From Candidatus Aquicultor sp. (GTDB lineage Bacteria; Actinomycetota; Aquicultoria; Aquicultorales; Aquicultoraceae), in assembly GCA_036504445.1 (NCBI GenBank), contig DASXVE010000024.1, forward strand, positions 186,001-250,000: a DNA stretch of 64,000 nt, read 5' to 3'. Below are positions 31,716 to 41,370 of the stretch, piece after piece. Position numbers and translations under genes: made by a program. The notes below the pieces were generated by a model. That model saw nothing but the letters and a program-made list of their open reading frames with translations, was not told the origin of the DNA and ran no database searches. Positions within the stretch are counted from its first letter, which is position 1; the number at the start of each line of letters is the position of its first letter.

Positions 31716-34367
31716 CTATGCGGTTGAACCGCTGTCACCAAGAACCGCTTGTGCGGCTGCAAGGCGTGCTAGCGGCACGCGATACGGCGAACAGCTCACA
31801 TACGATAAGCCGATCTTGTGGAACTTCGTGACCGATGCCGGATCACCGCCGTGCTCACCGCAGACGCCGAGCTTAATGCCCGGGTTTGCTTGGCGACCCT
31901 TCTCGCACCCCATGGCAACCAACTGCGCAACACCATCATCGATGGTCTCAAACGGGTTGCTCGGCAAAATCTTGCGGGCTAAGTACCGTGGTAAGAACTT
32001 CGCTTCGATGTCGTCACGGCTAAAGCCGAACGTCATCTGGGTAAGGTCGTTCGTGCCGAATGAGAAGAAATCGGCAACTTGGGCAATCTCATCTGCGGTA
32101 ACCGCCGCGCGCGGGATTTCGATCATGGTACCGATCTTGTAGTCTACATCAACACCACATGCGGCGATGACCTCTCCGATTACTTCTTCGCTCTCTTTAC
32201 GAAGCGTCTCAAGCTCGGTGACAATACAAACGAGCGGAATCATGATCTCAACCTTCGGGTCGCCGCCCTGTTTCTTAAGCTCGCAAGCTGCTTCCATAAT
32301 GGCACGAACCTGCATTTTGTAGAGCTCAGGGTGCGTAATACCCAAGCGGCAACCGCGAAGACCCAGCATCGGATTCATTTCGGCCATTTTCTCGACACTC
32401 TCAAGAAGTGAGCGTTTTGGCGCAAGCTCAGCTTCAGACACGCCGCTCATCTCCATCTTGGTTATTTCAACCCTTAGGTCTGATGGGCTTGGCAAAAACT
32501 CGTGGAGCGGCGGGTCAAGCAACCTGATGGTAACCGGCAGCCCGTTCATCGCCTTAAAGATGCCTATAAAGTCCTCTTTCTGCACTTTGAGGAGCTTCTG
32601 GAGCGCATCGTCTTCCTCTTCCTTGTCCTTAGCCAAGATCATCTGCTGAACGATCGGTAAGCGATCGCCGAGGAACATGTGCTCGGTACGCGCAAGACCA
32701 ATACCTTCGGCGCCGAACTGACGGGCTTTCTCCGCATCCTCGGGTGTATCCGCGTTGGTGCGAACACCAAGACGCCTAATATTATCGGCCCAGCCGAGAA
32801 TCAGGTCGAACTCTTTGGTCGGCTGCGGTGGAACAAGCGAAACCTCGCCCAAAACAACGCGACCGGTCGTCCCGTCGATAGAAACGATGTCGCCCTCTTT
32901 GACCTGGGTGCCATCCACCGAGAATATTCTGTTTTTGGCGTCGATATGCATTGCGTCGGCGCCGCAGACACACGGCTTGCCCATGCCGCGGGCGACAACC
33001 GCCGCGTGGCTGGTCTTACCGCCGTGGCTGGTTAGAATTCCTTGGGCGGCAACCATACCGTGTAAGTCATCCGGTGTGGTTTCCCACCTGGTTAAGATAA
33101 CTTTTTCGCCCTTCTCGGCCATATCTACGGCTGTGTCGGCGTCGAAGACGACTTTACCGACCGCCGCGCCGGGAGAGGCGTTAAGGCCTTTGGTAAGCAC
33201 ATCGAGTTTTGCTTGCGGGTCAAACTGGGGGTGAAGGAGCTGATCGAGCTGTTCCGGCTCGATCCTCTGTACCGCTTCTTCTTTCTTTATCAAGCCCGCT
33301 TCAACCATTTCAGCCGCAATTCTAAGCGCGGCTGCGGCTGTTCGCTTGCCGGTCCTGGTCTGAAGCATCCAGAGCTTGCCCTGCTCGATCGTAAACTCGG
33401 TGTCGCACATATCGCGATAATGGTGTTCAAGCGTCTTCAAGATACCAAAGAGCTGGTCGGCAAGCTGCGGCATATCGTTTTTCAAGTTTAATAGCTGTTG
33501 TGTGACCCTGATGCCGGCGACAACATCTTCGCCTTGCGCGTTGATAAGGTAATCACCGTAGGGTACATTCTCGCCGGTTGCGGCATCACGGCTAAACGCA
33601 ACGCCTGTCGCCGAATCTTCACCCTTATTACCGAAGACCATCGACTGCACGTTAACAGCAGTGCCGAGGTCATCCGGAATCTTATACAGGCGCCGGTAAT
33701 CAATCGCCCTCTTATTGCCCCAGCTCTTAAAGACGGCCTCGATAGAAAGCCTGAGCTGCTCTTTCGGATCGGTCGGGAAATCACTGCTTGTTTCTTTCTT
33801 AACGATGCCTTTAAATGTTTCGACGAGCTCTTTCAAGTCGCCGGCACTAAGGTCGGTATCGTATTTCGCGCCTTTTTGCGCTTTGATCTCGTTGATCGCC
33901 TCTTCAAACAGTTCACCATCAATTCGCAAAACGACTTTGCCGAACATCTGGATGAAACGGCGATATGAGTCATATGCGAAACGCTCGTTATTGGTCTGCT
34001 TCATAAGGCCTTGCACCGCAGTATCGTTCATACCGAGATTCAAGACCGTGTCCATCATACCCGGCATAGAGAACGGCGCACCGGATCGCACTGATACGAG
34101 AAGCGGGTCATTTGGGTCGCCGAGGCTCTTACCCATCTTCTTTTGTAGCTCTTGAAGATGCTGATCTACCTCATCGAGCAGCCCATCGGGGAACTTGTCT
34201 GTCTGATAATACTCATTACAAGCTCCTGTTGTGATTGTGAAACCTGGTGGAACCGGCAAACCAATGCGCGTCATCTCGGCGAGGTTTGCACCTTTACCGC
34301 CGAGGACGTACTTCATGTCTGCAGATCCTTCTTCAAAATCATAGACGTACTTTGGTTTTTCTGGCAT
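31716..34367 (-). CDS. ppdK: Pyruvate, phosphate dikinase
   Basis: This 883-residue enzyme interconverts pyruvate, ATP and phosphate with PEP, AMP and pyrophosphate. The N-terminal ATP-grasp region begins 'YVLGGKGANLAEMTRIGLPVPPGF'. The swivelling domain carries the phospho-histidine motif 'GGKTSHAAVVARGMGKPCV' (about residue 460). The C-terminal TIM barrel ends with the catalytic cysteine motif 'GVCGEHGGDP'. Length is normal for the family. It lies 35 bp downstream of glyS on the same strand. In anaerobes it is often used in the glycolytic direction with pyrophosphate or for gluconeogenesis. Confidence 0.96.
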   Translation of the reverse strand: MPEKPKYVYDFEEGSADMKYVLGGKGANLAEMTRIGLPVPPGFTITTGACNEYYQTDKFPDGLLDEVDQHLQELQKKMGKSLGDPNDPLLVSVRSGAPFSMPGMMDTVLNLGMNDTAVQGLMKQTNNERFAYDSYRRFIQMFGKVVLRIDGELFEEAINEIKAQKGAKYDTDLSAGDLKELVETFKGIVKKETSSDFPTDPKEQLRLSIEAVFKSWGNKRAIDYRRLYKIPDDLGTAVNVQSMVFGNKGEDSATGVAFSRDAATGENVPYGDYLINAQGEDVVAGIRVTQQLLNLKNDMPQLADQLFGILKTLEHHYRDMCDTEFTIEQGKLWMLQTRTGKRTAAAALRIAAEMVEAGLIKKEEAVQRIEPEQLDQLLHPQFDPQAKLDVLTKGLNASPGAAVGKVVFDADTAVDMAEKGEKVILTRWETTPDDLHGMVAAQGILTSHGGKTSHAAVVARGMGKPCVCGADAMHIDAKNRIFSVDGTQVKEGDIVSIDGTTGRVVLGEVSLVPPQPTKEFDLILGWADNIRRLGVRTNADTPEDAEKARQFGAEGIGLARTEHMFLGDRLPIVQQMILAKDKEEEDDALQKLLKVQKEDFIGIFKAMNGLPVTIRLLDPPLHEFLPSPSDLRVEITKMEMSGVSEAELAPKRSLLESVEKMAEMNPMLGLRGCRLGITHPELYKMQVRAIMEAACELKKQGGDPKVEIMIPLVCIVTELETLRKESEEVIGEVIAACGVDVDYKIGTMIEIPRAAVTADEIAQVADFFSFGTNDLTQMTFGFSRDDIEAKFLPRYLARKILPSNPFETIDDGVAQLVAMGCEKGRQANPGIKLGVCGEHGGDPASVTKFHKIGLSYVSCSPYRVPLARLAAAQAVLGDSGSTA

Positions 34368-34402
34368 TTCATCACACCCCGTGTAAAGTAATAAATAGAT
34401 AT

Positions 34403-36484
34403 CTAAACCGCCGGTGGGTTTATCTGTGAAAAATCAGCCACTCTTTGGAACATGGCTTTAGCGTAGTTCAGTAGTCGTAGCCTATTGTTTTTAATTGCTT
34501 CGTCCTCTGCCATTACAAGGACTTCGTCAAAAAATGTATCTACCAGGCCCCTTAAGCGTGCGAGAATATCGATGCCTAAAGCATAGTCCCGACCGGCTTT
34601 CTCTATGTCACTATCTACCCCAAGCAGGCTCTCATAAAGCTTCTTTTCAGCCTCCTCCTGCAAAAGATTTTCATCCACATTCGTTCCAAGCTCAAGCTTC
34701 GCCAGGTTCTTAACCCGCGTGTAAGCCGCAAGCACATCAACTATCTCCGGGCTTGCGAGTTTGGCGGCAATCGCCTCGGCCCTGGTTCGGATATCCACCA
34801 TGTCATCAATTGAGAATACTGAAACGGCCTCGACCACGTCAATCGGCAACCCCTGTGCAAGCAGGTACGCACGTAAACGTCCTCTAATAAAGTCCTCAAC
34901 CAGGTCGGAGGTCGCCGCAAAATCAAATTTCACGCCCTGCTCGGCATAGAGGCCGAGCGCGAGCTCAATCATCGCTTTTATTGGAATCTTCAAATCGTGC
35001 TCGAGCACTATCGAGACGATGCCGTACGATTGTCTGCGAAGCGCATACGGGTCTTCCGACCCGGTTGGAATGAGCCCCGCCGCAATAATGCCCGCAATTG
35101 AATCGAGCTTATCGGCTATGCTGACGATCTGCCCGGCGACTGTCTGTGGTAGTATGTCTCCCGCCGAACGCGGCAGGTAATGCTCGAAAATCGCTACGGC
35201 AACGTCGTCAGGCTCGCCGGATACGAGTGCATAATAGCGGCCCATAACCCCCTGTAGCTCAGGAAACTCAAATACCATCTCGGTCATAAGGTCGGCTTTG
35301 CATAGATACGCCGCCCGCTTCACATGTTCGATCTCTTGTACGGAAAGGCCAAGGTTTTCTGCGATCTCACCGGCAAGTTTAACGTTACGCTGCGTTTTTT
35401 GGTATACCGTACCCAACCTAACTTGGAACGTCACACCGGTAAGCCTATCTACAGATGACTCCAGCGGCTTTGAGCTGTCCGCCTCAAAGAAATATTTTGC
35501 ATCGGCAAGACGCGCCCGGATAACTCGCTCGTGGCCTTTGCGGATAATATCGGTAAACTCCGGATTGCCGTTGTTTATCACGATGAAGTTAGGAAGGAGC
35601 TTACCGCTCGCATCCTCAATAGGGAAGTAACGCTGGTGCTTCTCCATGGCGGTTACCAGCACCTCACGGGGAAGCTCCGCAAACTCCTGCGAGAAACTCG
35701 CCCGAATCGCGTGCGGATACTCGGTAAGTTCAAGCACCTCATCAAAAGTGTGCTGATGAACGACCGCCCGGCCGCCGGTATCTTGCACCGTGCGCTCGAT
35801 GCCCTCCCGGATAAGTGCAGCTCTTTCGCCCTGATCTGCAATAACGCTGTTGACCTTCAAATCCGTAAGGTAGTCGGTAGGTTTTTCGATGACAACGGGG
35901 TGGTTTGCCAGCAATCGGTGCCCCATGCTCGCATTACCGGAGGCAACGTCACCGACCGTAAACGGGACAATATCCTCCCCGAAGAGCGCGACAATCCAGC
36001 GAATCGGGCGCACGAAACGAATCTCACCATCACCCCATCGCATAGCTTTTGGAAACGAGAGCGAAAGAATAAGCTCGGGCAAAATGGTTTCGAGAATCGC
36101 GGTAGTCGCCCTGCCCTCTTCCTCTCTTACAGCAAACACATATTCGCCGCCCTCTATCGAGCGGACTTCAAGTGAATCAACGGATACGCCTTGCGACTTC
36201 GCAAAACCTTCGGCCGCTTTTGTCGGCGTACCATCTTCGGTAAACGCCGCCCTCTTGGCCGGCCCTTTTATTTCATGAACCATTCTTGACTGGTGCTCGT
36301 CCAGCCCACGCACAAGCAGCGCAAGCCTACGCGGAGCCCCATAAGTGACGATATCCTCAAACCCAAGACGATACCGGTTTAAAAGAACCATCGCCCGCTC
36401 TCTAAGCTGATTAGAGCCGACAACGACAGATGCAGCCGGTATTTCTTCGGTTCCAATTTCTAATAGTAAATCTTGCTTACTCAA
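34403..36484 (-). CDS. glyS: Glycyl-tRNA synthetase beta subunit
   Basis: This is the 693-residue beta chain of the bacterial alpha2-beta2 glycyl-tRNA synthetase. The N-terminus '[16 protein letters not shown]' and the segments '[12 protein letters not shown]', '[10 protein letters not shown]', '[13 protein letters not shown]' and 'VEKHQRYF'-like '[12 protein letters not shown]' are family signatures. An HD-like and an anticodon-binding region follow. The ATG overlaps the glyQ stop by eight bases, giving balanced expression of both subunits. The two-subunit form is the one found in most Firmicutes-like and Gram-negative bacteria; most typical actinomycetes have the single-chain type. Confidence 0.96.
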   Translation of the reverse strand: MSKQDLLLEIGTEEIPAASVVVGSNQLRERAMVLLNRYRLGFEDIVTYGAPRRLALLVRGLDEHQSRMVHEIKGPAKRAAFTEDGTPTKAAEGFAKSQGVSVDSLEVRSIEGGEYVFAVREEEGRATTAILETILPELILSLSFPKAMRWGDGEIRFVRPIRWIVALFGEDIVPFTVGDVASGNASMGHRLLANHPVVIEKPTDYLTDLKVNSVIADQGERAALIREGIERTVQDTGGRAVVHQHTFDEVLELTEYPHAIRASFSQEFAELPREVLVTAMEKHQRYFPIEDASGKLLPNFIVINNGNPEFTDIIRKGHERVIRARLADAKYFFEADSSKPLESSVDRLTGVTFQVRLGTVYQKTQRNVKLAGEIAENLGLSVQEIEHVKRAAYLCKADLMTEMVFEFPELQGVMGRYYALVSGEPDDVAVAIFEHYLPRSAGDILPQTVAGQIVSIADKLDSIAGIIAAGLIPTGSEDPYALRRQSYGIVSIVLEHDLKIPIKAMIELALGLYAEQGVKFDFAATSDLVEDFIRGRLRAYLLAQGLPIDVVEAVSVFSIDDMVDIRTRAEAIAAKLASPEIVDVLAAYTRVKNLAKLELGTNVDENLLQEEAEKKLYESLLGVDSDIEKAGRDYALGIDILARLRGLVDTFFDEVLVMAEDEAIKNNRLRLLNYAKAMFQRVADFSQINPPAV

Positions 36485-37364
36485 CTGTTGTCACCGCCTT
36501 TTTGCAAAGTGGGAAACCCAACTCCTCGCGATGAGCGAGGTAAGCGCCGGCAATAAGGCGGGCCATATCGCGGACCTTGCCGATAAACCTGGTGCGCTCG
36601 GTCACGCTGATTGCTCCACGCGCATCGAGCAGGTTAAACGTATGCGAACATTTCAAAACATAATCGTATGCCGGCAGCACCAGGCCCGCATCCAGCGTAC
36701 GCTTTGCTTCCGTCTCATATATATCGAAAAGAGTGAGGAGCATCGGCACATCGGCGACCTCGAAATTATAGCGAGAGCCCTGTATCTCGTTTTGGCGGTG
36801 CACCTCGCCGTAGGTAACCCCATCGACCCATTCCAGGTCGTAGACGCTTTCCACTTGCTGAATGTACATCGCAAGCCGTTCGAGGCCGTAGGTAATCTCA
36901 GCGCAGACCGGTTTTACATCAATGCCTCCGACCTGCTGGAAGTAGGTAAACTGGGTAACTTCCATGCCATCGAGCCAGACTTCCCAACCTAAACCCCAGG
37001 CGCCGAGCGTCGGCGACTCCCAATCGTCCTCAACAAAACGGATATCGTGCTTCGATAAATCAAACCCGATCCGCTCGAGGCTTTTCAGGTATATCTCCTG
37101 CACATCATCGGGAGAAGGTTTTAAAATGACCTGGTACTGGTAGTAGTGTTGAAGCCGGTTCGGGTTCTCGCCGTAACGACCGTCAGTCGGTCGCCGTGAG
37201 GGCTGAACGTAGGCCGTCTTCCAGGGTTCCGGCCCGAGCGAACGCAAAAACGTCGCCGGATGGAAAGTGCCGGCCCCAACTTCGCTATCGTAGGGTTGCA
37301 CAATGATACACCCGTAATCAGCCCAGTATGCCTGAAGGGTTAAAATCAATTGTTGAAAATTCAC
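36477..37364 (-). CDS. glyQ: Glycyl-tRNA synthetase alpha subunit
   Basis: This 295-residue catalytic subunit has the class II aminoacylation core. '[41 protein letters not shown]' is the glyQ opening, with '[35 protein letters not shown]' in the middle. GTG at 37364, six bases after GAGGAA, is preferred because the family starts at '[10 protein letters not shown]'. The longer ATG frame adds non-conserved residues. About 215 nt of leader separate it from the candidate promoter. It forms an operon with glyS and probably ppdK. Confidence 0.95.
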   Translation of the reverse strand: MNFQQLILTLQAYWADYGCIIVQPYDSEVGAGTFHPATFLRSLGPEPWKTAYVQPSRRPTDGRYGENPNRLQHYYQYQVILKPSPDDVQEIYLKSLERIGFDLSKHDIRFVEDDWESPTLGAWGLGWEVWLDGMEVTQFTYFQQVGGIDVKPVCAEITYGLERLAMYIQQVESVYDLEWVDGVTYGEVHRQNEIQGSRYNFEVADVPMLLTLFDIYETEAKRTLDAGLVLPAYDYVLKCSHTFNLLDARGAISVTERTRFIGKVRDMARLIAGAYLAHREELGFPLCKKAVTTVE

Positions 37365-37585
37365 GTTCGCTTCCTCTTTCCTTACATGAACATGCTTGCC
37401 AAACTGCACTATTTCACAATATACGTTGATGTAGCGCCATCAACCTTCGCTATGGCGTAAGCCGTGTATCTCTATAACACATTAAACTATACTGTAATCA
37501 AGCTAAAGAAGTGGTGCGCTTCTGACCCGCCTACACGCAGCACTGCGAAGGTAAGCGATGCATATGGCCGAGTATGAATGTATTA
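37365..37585 (-). other. Structured ~200-nt leader upstream of glyQS
   Basis: The leader contains no gene. GCGAAGGT (37545-37552) can pair with ACCTTCGC (37443-37450) as an 8-bp long-range helix. A perfect 7-bp hairpin (37425-37431 with 37438-37444, six-base loop) lies nearer the start codon. I looked for the T-box core (UGG-N-ACC with flanking GCG) and did not find it. The function, if any, is not known. Confidence 0.35.
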
Positions 37586-37597
37586 ATTGTAGCAAAC
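37586..37597 (-). promoter_or_regulatory. Extended -10 promoter for glyQS
   Basis: GTTTGCTACAAT on the minus strand is identical to the element upstream of the flavoprotein-dgt-dnaG-rpoD operon. It combines TGC and TACAAT and lies ~220 bp before the glyQ start. Confidence 0.45.
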
Positions 37598-37671
37598 AAT
37601 ACTACACGACCGCTACAGTATCGAGCGGATTCAGATAACCGGTTCAGAGCCTCCATAATGACCTAGCAATA

Positions 37672-38421
37672 TTAATTGCAAATGAGCTGGTTTAAGCAAT
37701 CTCTACTTTTAAGCTTTGATTGAATATAATACGTTACGTAATCTCGCATGAGAAGGTATAACTCATCCTCAATGCGTGCGATTACATCCAGGTCAACGAT
37801 AGCATCAAGCGGCAGCCGCAAGAGCCTTATAAACAGGTCGACCGTCGCCGGGGTCACAGCGATACTATTCCGGTCGGCCCCGGCGCACTCGCTACAGGCA
37901 AGGCCTCCCCATTCAAAGCTGAAGCGCATACTAACCCCCAGCTTCGCTTCACAGATGACGCACCGTTCAAGCTTCGGCTTGTACCCGGATATCGCCATGA
38001 GTTTAATATCAAAAGCTATTAAGAGAAGCCGTAGATTCTTATTCGACCTGGATAAGACTTGTAACGATTTAAGCAGCAAATTATACAGCGGGATATCCCG
38101 CTCTTCCTCAATCGCTACTTTATTTACCAGATCAAGCATAGCCGAGCCATAACTGATACGCTCAAAGCTATCCCGAATGCCTGCGAAGGAATTGATAATT
38201 TCTGCCTGCGTGACAATATCAAGGTTCCGGCCTTTGTATAGCAGCAAGTCGACATGAGTAAAAGGTTCAAGTCGACAGCCGAATTTACTTTTCGTTTTCC
38301 GAACGCCCTTGGCAACCGCGCTGACCCTACCGTGTGTACTGGTCAAAATTGTGATAATGCGATCGGCCTCACCAAGTTTGTGCGTTCTTAAAATAATACC
38401 TTGGGTTTTATAAAGCGACAA
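37672..38421 (-). CDS. recO: DNA repair protein RecO
   Basis: This is a 249-residue recombination mediator that loads RecA with RecR/RecF. The OB-fold N-terminus 'YKTQGIILRTHKLGEADRIITILT' and 'GRVSAVAKGVRK' are signatures. A helical domain follows. A zinc site is formed by 'CVICEAKLG' and 'LACSECAG' (about 158-185). Length is normal. In the conserved order it lies between era and glyQ. Here it is followed on the other side by an inserted pilin operon. Confidence 0.94.
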   Translation of the reverse strand: MSLYKTQGIILRTHKLGEADRIITILTSTHGRVSAVAKGVRKTKSKFGCRLEPFTHVDLLLYKGRNLDIVTQAEIINSFAGIRDSFERISYGSAMLDLVNKVAIEEERDIPLYNLLLKSLQVLSRSNKNLRLLLIAFDIKLMAISGYKPKLERCVICEAKLGVSMRFSFEWGGLACSECAGADRNSIAVTPATVDLFIRLLRLPLDAIVDLDVIARIEDELYLLMRDYVTYYIQSKLKSRDCLNQLICN

Positions 38422-38747
38422 TGGGCCTCCAATAGTGTGATTTAACTGCAGTTCTTACTGTGTTCTTCCTATTATTTTGCGCCGTTTACGATTATTTAGC
38501 AAACCCCAAGCGCCAGGTGATGATGCCTCACCGATCCTCATTATTGTACCCTTTCGTACCGAGTACATCAATAATTTAGCATATTAAATTACTAAAACCT
38601 GTTACCACCTAGACGACCCATTTTCTGCATTATAAAAATAGCGTTAATTACGCGTATTTTCCCCCTTTAACCCTAAAGTAAGCACTGGAAAAAGCCGATA
38701 TTTTGATTGTAACTATATAGTGAGTGAGCTTAAAAAGGTAGGGTACG
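38422..38747. other. Intergenic region between recO and the pilin-like operon
   Basis: The 326 bp contain no gene. The part nearest the pilin genes is AT-rich, with a TATAGT at about 38725 that may be the -10 for the plus-strand operon, but no good -35 partner was found. Confidence 0.35.
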
Positions 38748-40742
38748 GTGCAACGCTTTTTTTGTTTTAACCAAAAAGGTTCAATGATTATTGAAAGCCT
38801 TATAGCGCTTTCAATCGTTTGTGTTGCCCTGATATCGCTCGTACCGATGATGGTCTCCGCAACACGGACCGCTACCTTTAACGAACAGCGCACCAAAGCA
38901 TACAGCATCGCAACCAAGAAGATCGAAGCGATTAAAAGCCTGGCTTACGAAAGTGTCGGCGTCCAAGGCGCGTATCCACCGGGGGTTTTACAACGTGACG
39001 AAGCGGTGCCATCCGACAATATTACGTTTAATGTGCAAACTGTTGTGTCCTGGGTGGATAACCCGGATGATGGAATCTCACCAACCGATCCCGATGGTCG
39101 TGATTACAAGCAGGTAACCGTCACCGTCTCGTGGACAAGCGAGTTTGGACCGGGTTCCGTCAAAGCAACCACAAATATTACCCGTGAATCGGACGAGCAA
39201 TTAATCTTCGGCGGCAATATTAAAGTTATCGTGAAGACACTTGGCGGTCAGGTGGTCGAGGGTGCTAAAGTCGATATCTTGCAAGGTCCCGGATCCCCTA
39301 TGACCGGCTACACCGATGGTGACGGTAAACTCATTTTTTACGCATTAGTGGAGAGCGTTACCGAAAAAGATTACGCGATTACCGTGTCGAAAGCGGGTTA
39401 TGTATGCCAGCCTAAGTTAGCCGTCCAGCATGCAACCTCGAAGAGCGGCCAGATGGATGTTCTTGAGTTTATCATTTCACAGCCCGGACAACTTACGGTT
39501 AGGCTCGTCGATCAGGCCGGTACCCTGATAACCACCGATTCAACAATTACGATAACCGGCTCTGAGGCAACCGGTACGTCCGTCTATCATCAGATTAACA
39601 ACGGATGTTATCAGATTGATAACGTCTTCCCCGGAGGTTGGCAGATAGCGCCGACCGCCCGTCTTTACCTTGCACCGAGCCAACCGGCAAGCGTACAAGT
39701 TGATGCCGGCAAGACAACAAGCGTCAACATAACAATGTTGCCGCCGGCGCAGGGCAGACTGCATCTTACCGTACGCGATGCAACGACACTGGTTGGGATC
39801 GGCAGTGCAACCGCTATCCTAACCGGAATATCAGCAACCGATACCGCTAATATGACAACGAACGTGCAAGGAACCGCCGATGTAACGATAACCGCCGGTA
39901 CATATCGCCTGCAGGTCTCTAAAGCCAGTTACACAGGATTCGACCAGCAAATTACGATTGATTCTTCCGGAACAACAAACTACACGGTCGACCTTGCCCC
40001 GGTGCCACAATATGGAACGCTAGCCTTAACCGTTCGCAATTCGCAAACATCTGCTCTTATCGGCGGGGCACAAGCCACACTTACAGGCCCGACGCCAGCT
40101 AACGCAACAACCGATGCAAATGGAACCGCAAACATGAGCGTACAGGTAGGCACATATACCTTGACGGTGACAAAGAGTGGTTATACTGACTACAGCCAGC
40201 AGGTCACAATAGTAGCGGGCGCAAACAGCCTGACGGTTAATCTCGTTCCTACGGCAACGCAAAACGGGACGTTCGCCCTAACCGTTCGCAACTGGTATAC
40301 ACGCAGCACAGTTAGCAGCGCACAAGTCACCCTTGCGGGCCTCAGCTCGGCGAGTGGTACAACAAATTTATCAGGCCAAGCCAGCTTCACCGTACCGGCA
40401 GGTACGTATACCTTGACGGTGACAAAGAGTGGTTATACTGACTACAGCCAGCAGGTCACAATAGTAGCGGGCGCAAACAGCCTGACGGTCTATATCGTTC
40501 CGTTCGGATCGTTAAAGGTTTATGCAAGTGCCAATACTAAGATCCGCGTAACCGGACCAGGCTATAGCCGCGATCAAACTGTCGGCTGGGATTGGACGGT
40601 AACGTTTAGCAATCTGTCTGCCGCCACAACAGGAACAATATATACTGTGAGAAGATATCGTAACGGTAGCTGGACTGATTCAAAAACAATTACGATCAAT
40701 CCTGGGCAACAAGGGTCGGTGGATTACACTGGCTGGCATTAA
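38748..40742 (+). CDS. Prepilin-like protein with tandem Ig-like/carboxypeptidase-regulatory repeats
   Basis: This is a 664-residue surface protein. A type IV prepilin leader 'NQKGSMIIESLIALSIVCVALISLV' has the peptidase site after Gly11 and Glu at mature position 5. The pilin stalk region runs to about 150. It is followed by five or six beta-sandwich repeats of ~80-90 residues, of the CarboxypepD_reg/PEGA/Cna-B kind ('GTYTLTVTKSGYTDYSQQVTI' pattern). Two adjacent repeats contain an 83-bp stretch identical in DNA (40155-40237 and 40407-40489). The start is GTG after AAGGTAGGG. It heads a three-gene operon of prepilin-like proteins and may be an adhesive tip subunit. Confidence 0.8.
   Translation: MQRFFCFNQKGSMIIESLIALSIVCVALISLVPMMVSATRTATFNEQRTKAYSIATKKIEAIKSLAYESVGVQGAYPPGVLQRDEAVPSDNITFNVQTVVSWVDNPDDGISPTDPDGRDYKQVTVTVSWTSEFGPGSVKATTNITRESDEQLIFGGNIKVIVKTLGGQVVEGAKVDILQGPGSPMTGYTDGDGKLIFYALVESVTEKDYAITVSKAGYVCQPKLAVQHATSKSGQMDVLEFIISQPGQLTVRLVDQAGTLITTDSTITITGSEATGTSVYHQINNGCYQIDNVFPGGWQIAPTARLYLAPSQPASVQVDAGKTTSVNITMLPPAQGRLHLTVRDATTLVGIGSATAILTGISATDTANMTTNVQGTADVTITAGTYRLQVSKASYTGFDQQITIDSSGTTNYTVDLAPVPQYGTLALTVRNSQTSALIGGAQATLTGPTPANATTDANGTANMSVQVGTYTLTVTKSGYTDYSQQVTIVAGANSLTVNLVPTATQNGTFALTVRNWYTRSTVSSAQVTLAGLSSASGTTNLSGQASFTVPAGTYTLTVTKSGYTDYSQQVTIVAGANSLTVYIVPFGSLKVYASANTKIRVTGPGYSRDQTVGWDWTVTFSNLSAATTGTIYTVRRYRNGSWTDSKTITINPGQQGSVDYTGWH
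40155..40489 (+). repeat. Internal 83-bp exact repeat, offset 252 bp
   Basis: Positions 40155-40237 and 40407-40489 are identical base for base. They encode the same 27-28 residues in two successive repeats of 84 residues, although the rest of the two repeats has diverged. This indicates recent duplication or gene conversion inside the pilin-like gene. Confidence 0.9.
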
Positions 40743-40761
40743 TAAAAGGCGCACGACGTCA

Positions 40762-41370
40762 ATGTCACAACCAATACTGAACGACCGCGGTATGACGCTC
40801 CCAGAGCTGCTTATCGGGATGAGCCTTATGCTTTTGGCGCTTACTCTTGTCTACATGCTGTTCCAGCTCGCACAGGTCAATTGGCTGAATGATACGCAAA
40901 GAATCAGTGCACGGGACGAAGCCGCTCGTGTTATCGATGCAATTCCACGGAAATTGCGTGGTGCCCAGGCCATTAGCGAAGGAGCGCCAATTATAGCCGC
41001 AGCCGATAAAAACGATATCACCTTCTATACAAACGTCGATACCGATACTGCCCCTGAGAAGGTTCGCTACTATGTACAGAATAAATCGCTGCAACTCGTA
41101 GTAACGCAACCGTCGACTACGACGGAACCGTGGCAATACAACAATCCGGGCCAAACGAGCATCGTGGCAAGGCTTCTGCAAAACGACATGACTAATCCTT
41201 TATTCATATATCTCAATGCGTCCAATGCAGAAGTTACCGGATCGCCGGTAGGGCAAAGCGACCTACCAAATATCTGTTCTGTTAAGATACGTGCGATCGC
41301 CGATGATGATACTAGCACCGCGCTCGGTCGGATTGACATCGACACCGTTATATATTTAAGGAACAACTAA
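40762..41370 (+). CDS. Prepilin-like protein, GspJ/PulJ-type minor pseudopilin
   Basis: This 202-residue protein has a class III signal: 'NDRGMTLPELLIGMSLMLLALTLVYMLF', with cleavage after Gly10 and Glu at mature position 5. A globular domain resembling GspJ/PilW minor pilins follows ('RVIDAIPRKLRGAQAI'). The gene starts 19 bp after the preceding pilin-like gene, and its TAA overlaps the next ATG (TAATG). It probably assembles with its neighbours into a pseudopilus or type IV pilus tip. No assembly ATPase or peptidase gene is nearby. Confidence 0.8.
   Translation: MSQPILNDRGMTLPELLIGMSLMLLALTLVYMLFQLAQVNWLNDTQRISARDEAARVIDAIPRKLRGAQAISEGAPIIAAADKNDITFYTNVDTDTAPEKVRYYVQNKSLQLVVTQPSTTTEPWQYNNPGQTSIVARLLQNDMTNPLFIYLNASNAEVTGSPVGQSDLPNICSVKIRAIADDDTSTALGRIDIDTVIYLRNN

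Noticed and set aside
37365-37671. T-box riboswitch upstream of glyQ
   Set aside because: The UGG-N-ACC-GCG core and a following terminator-antiterminator pair could not be found on the minus strand.
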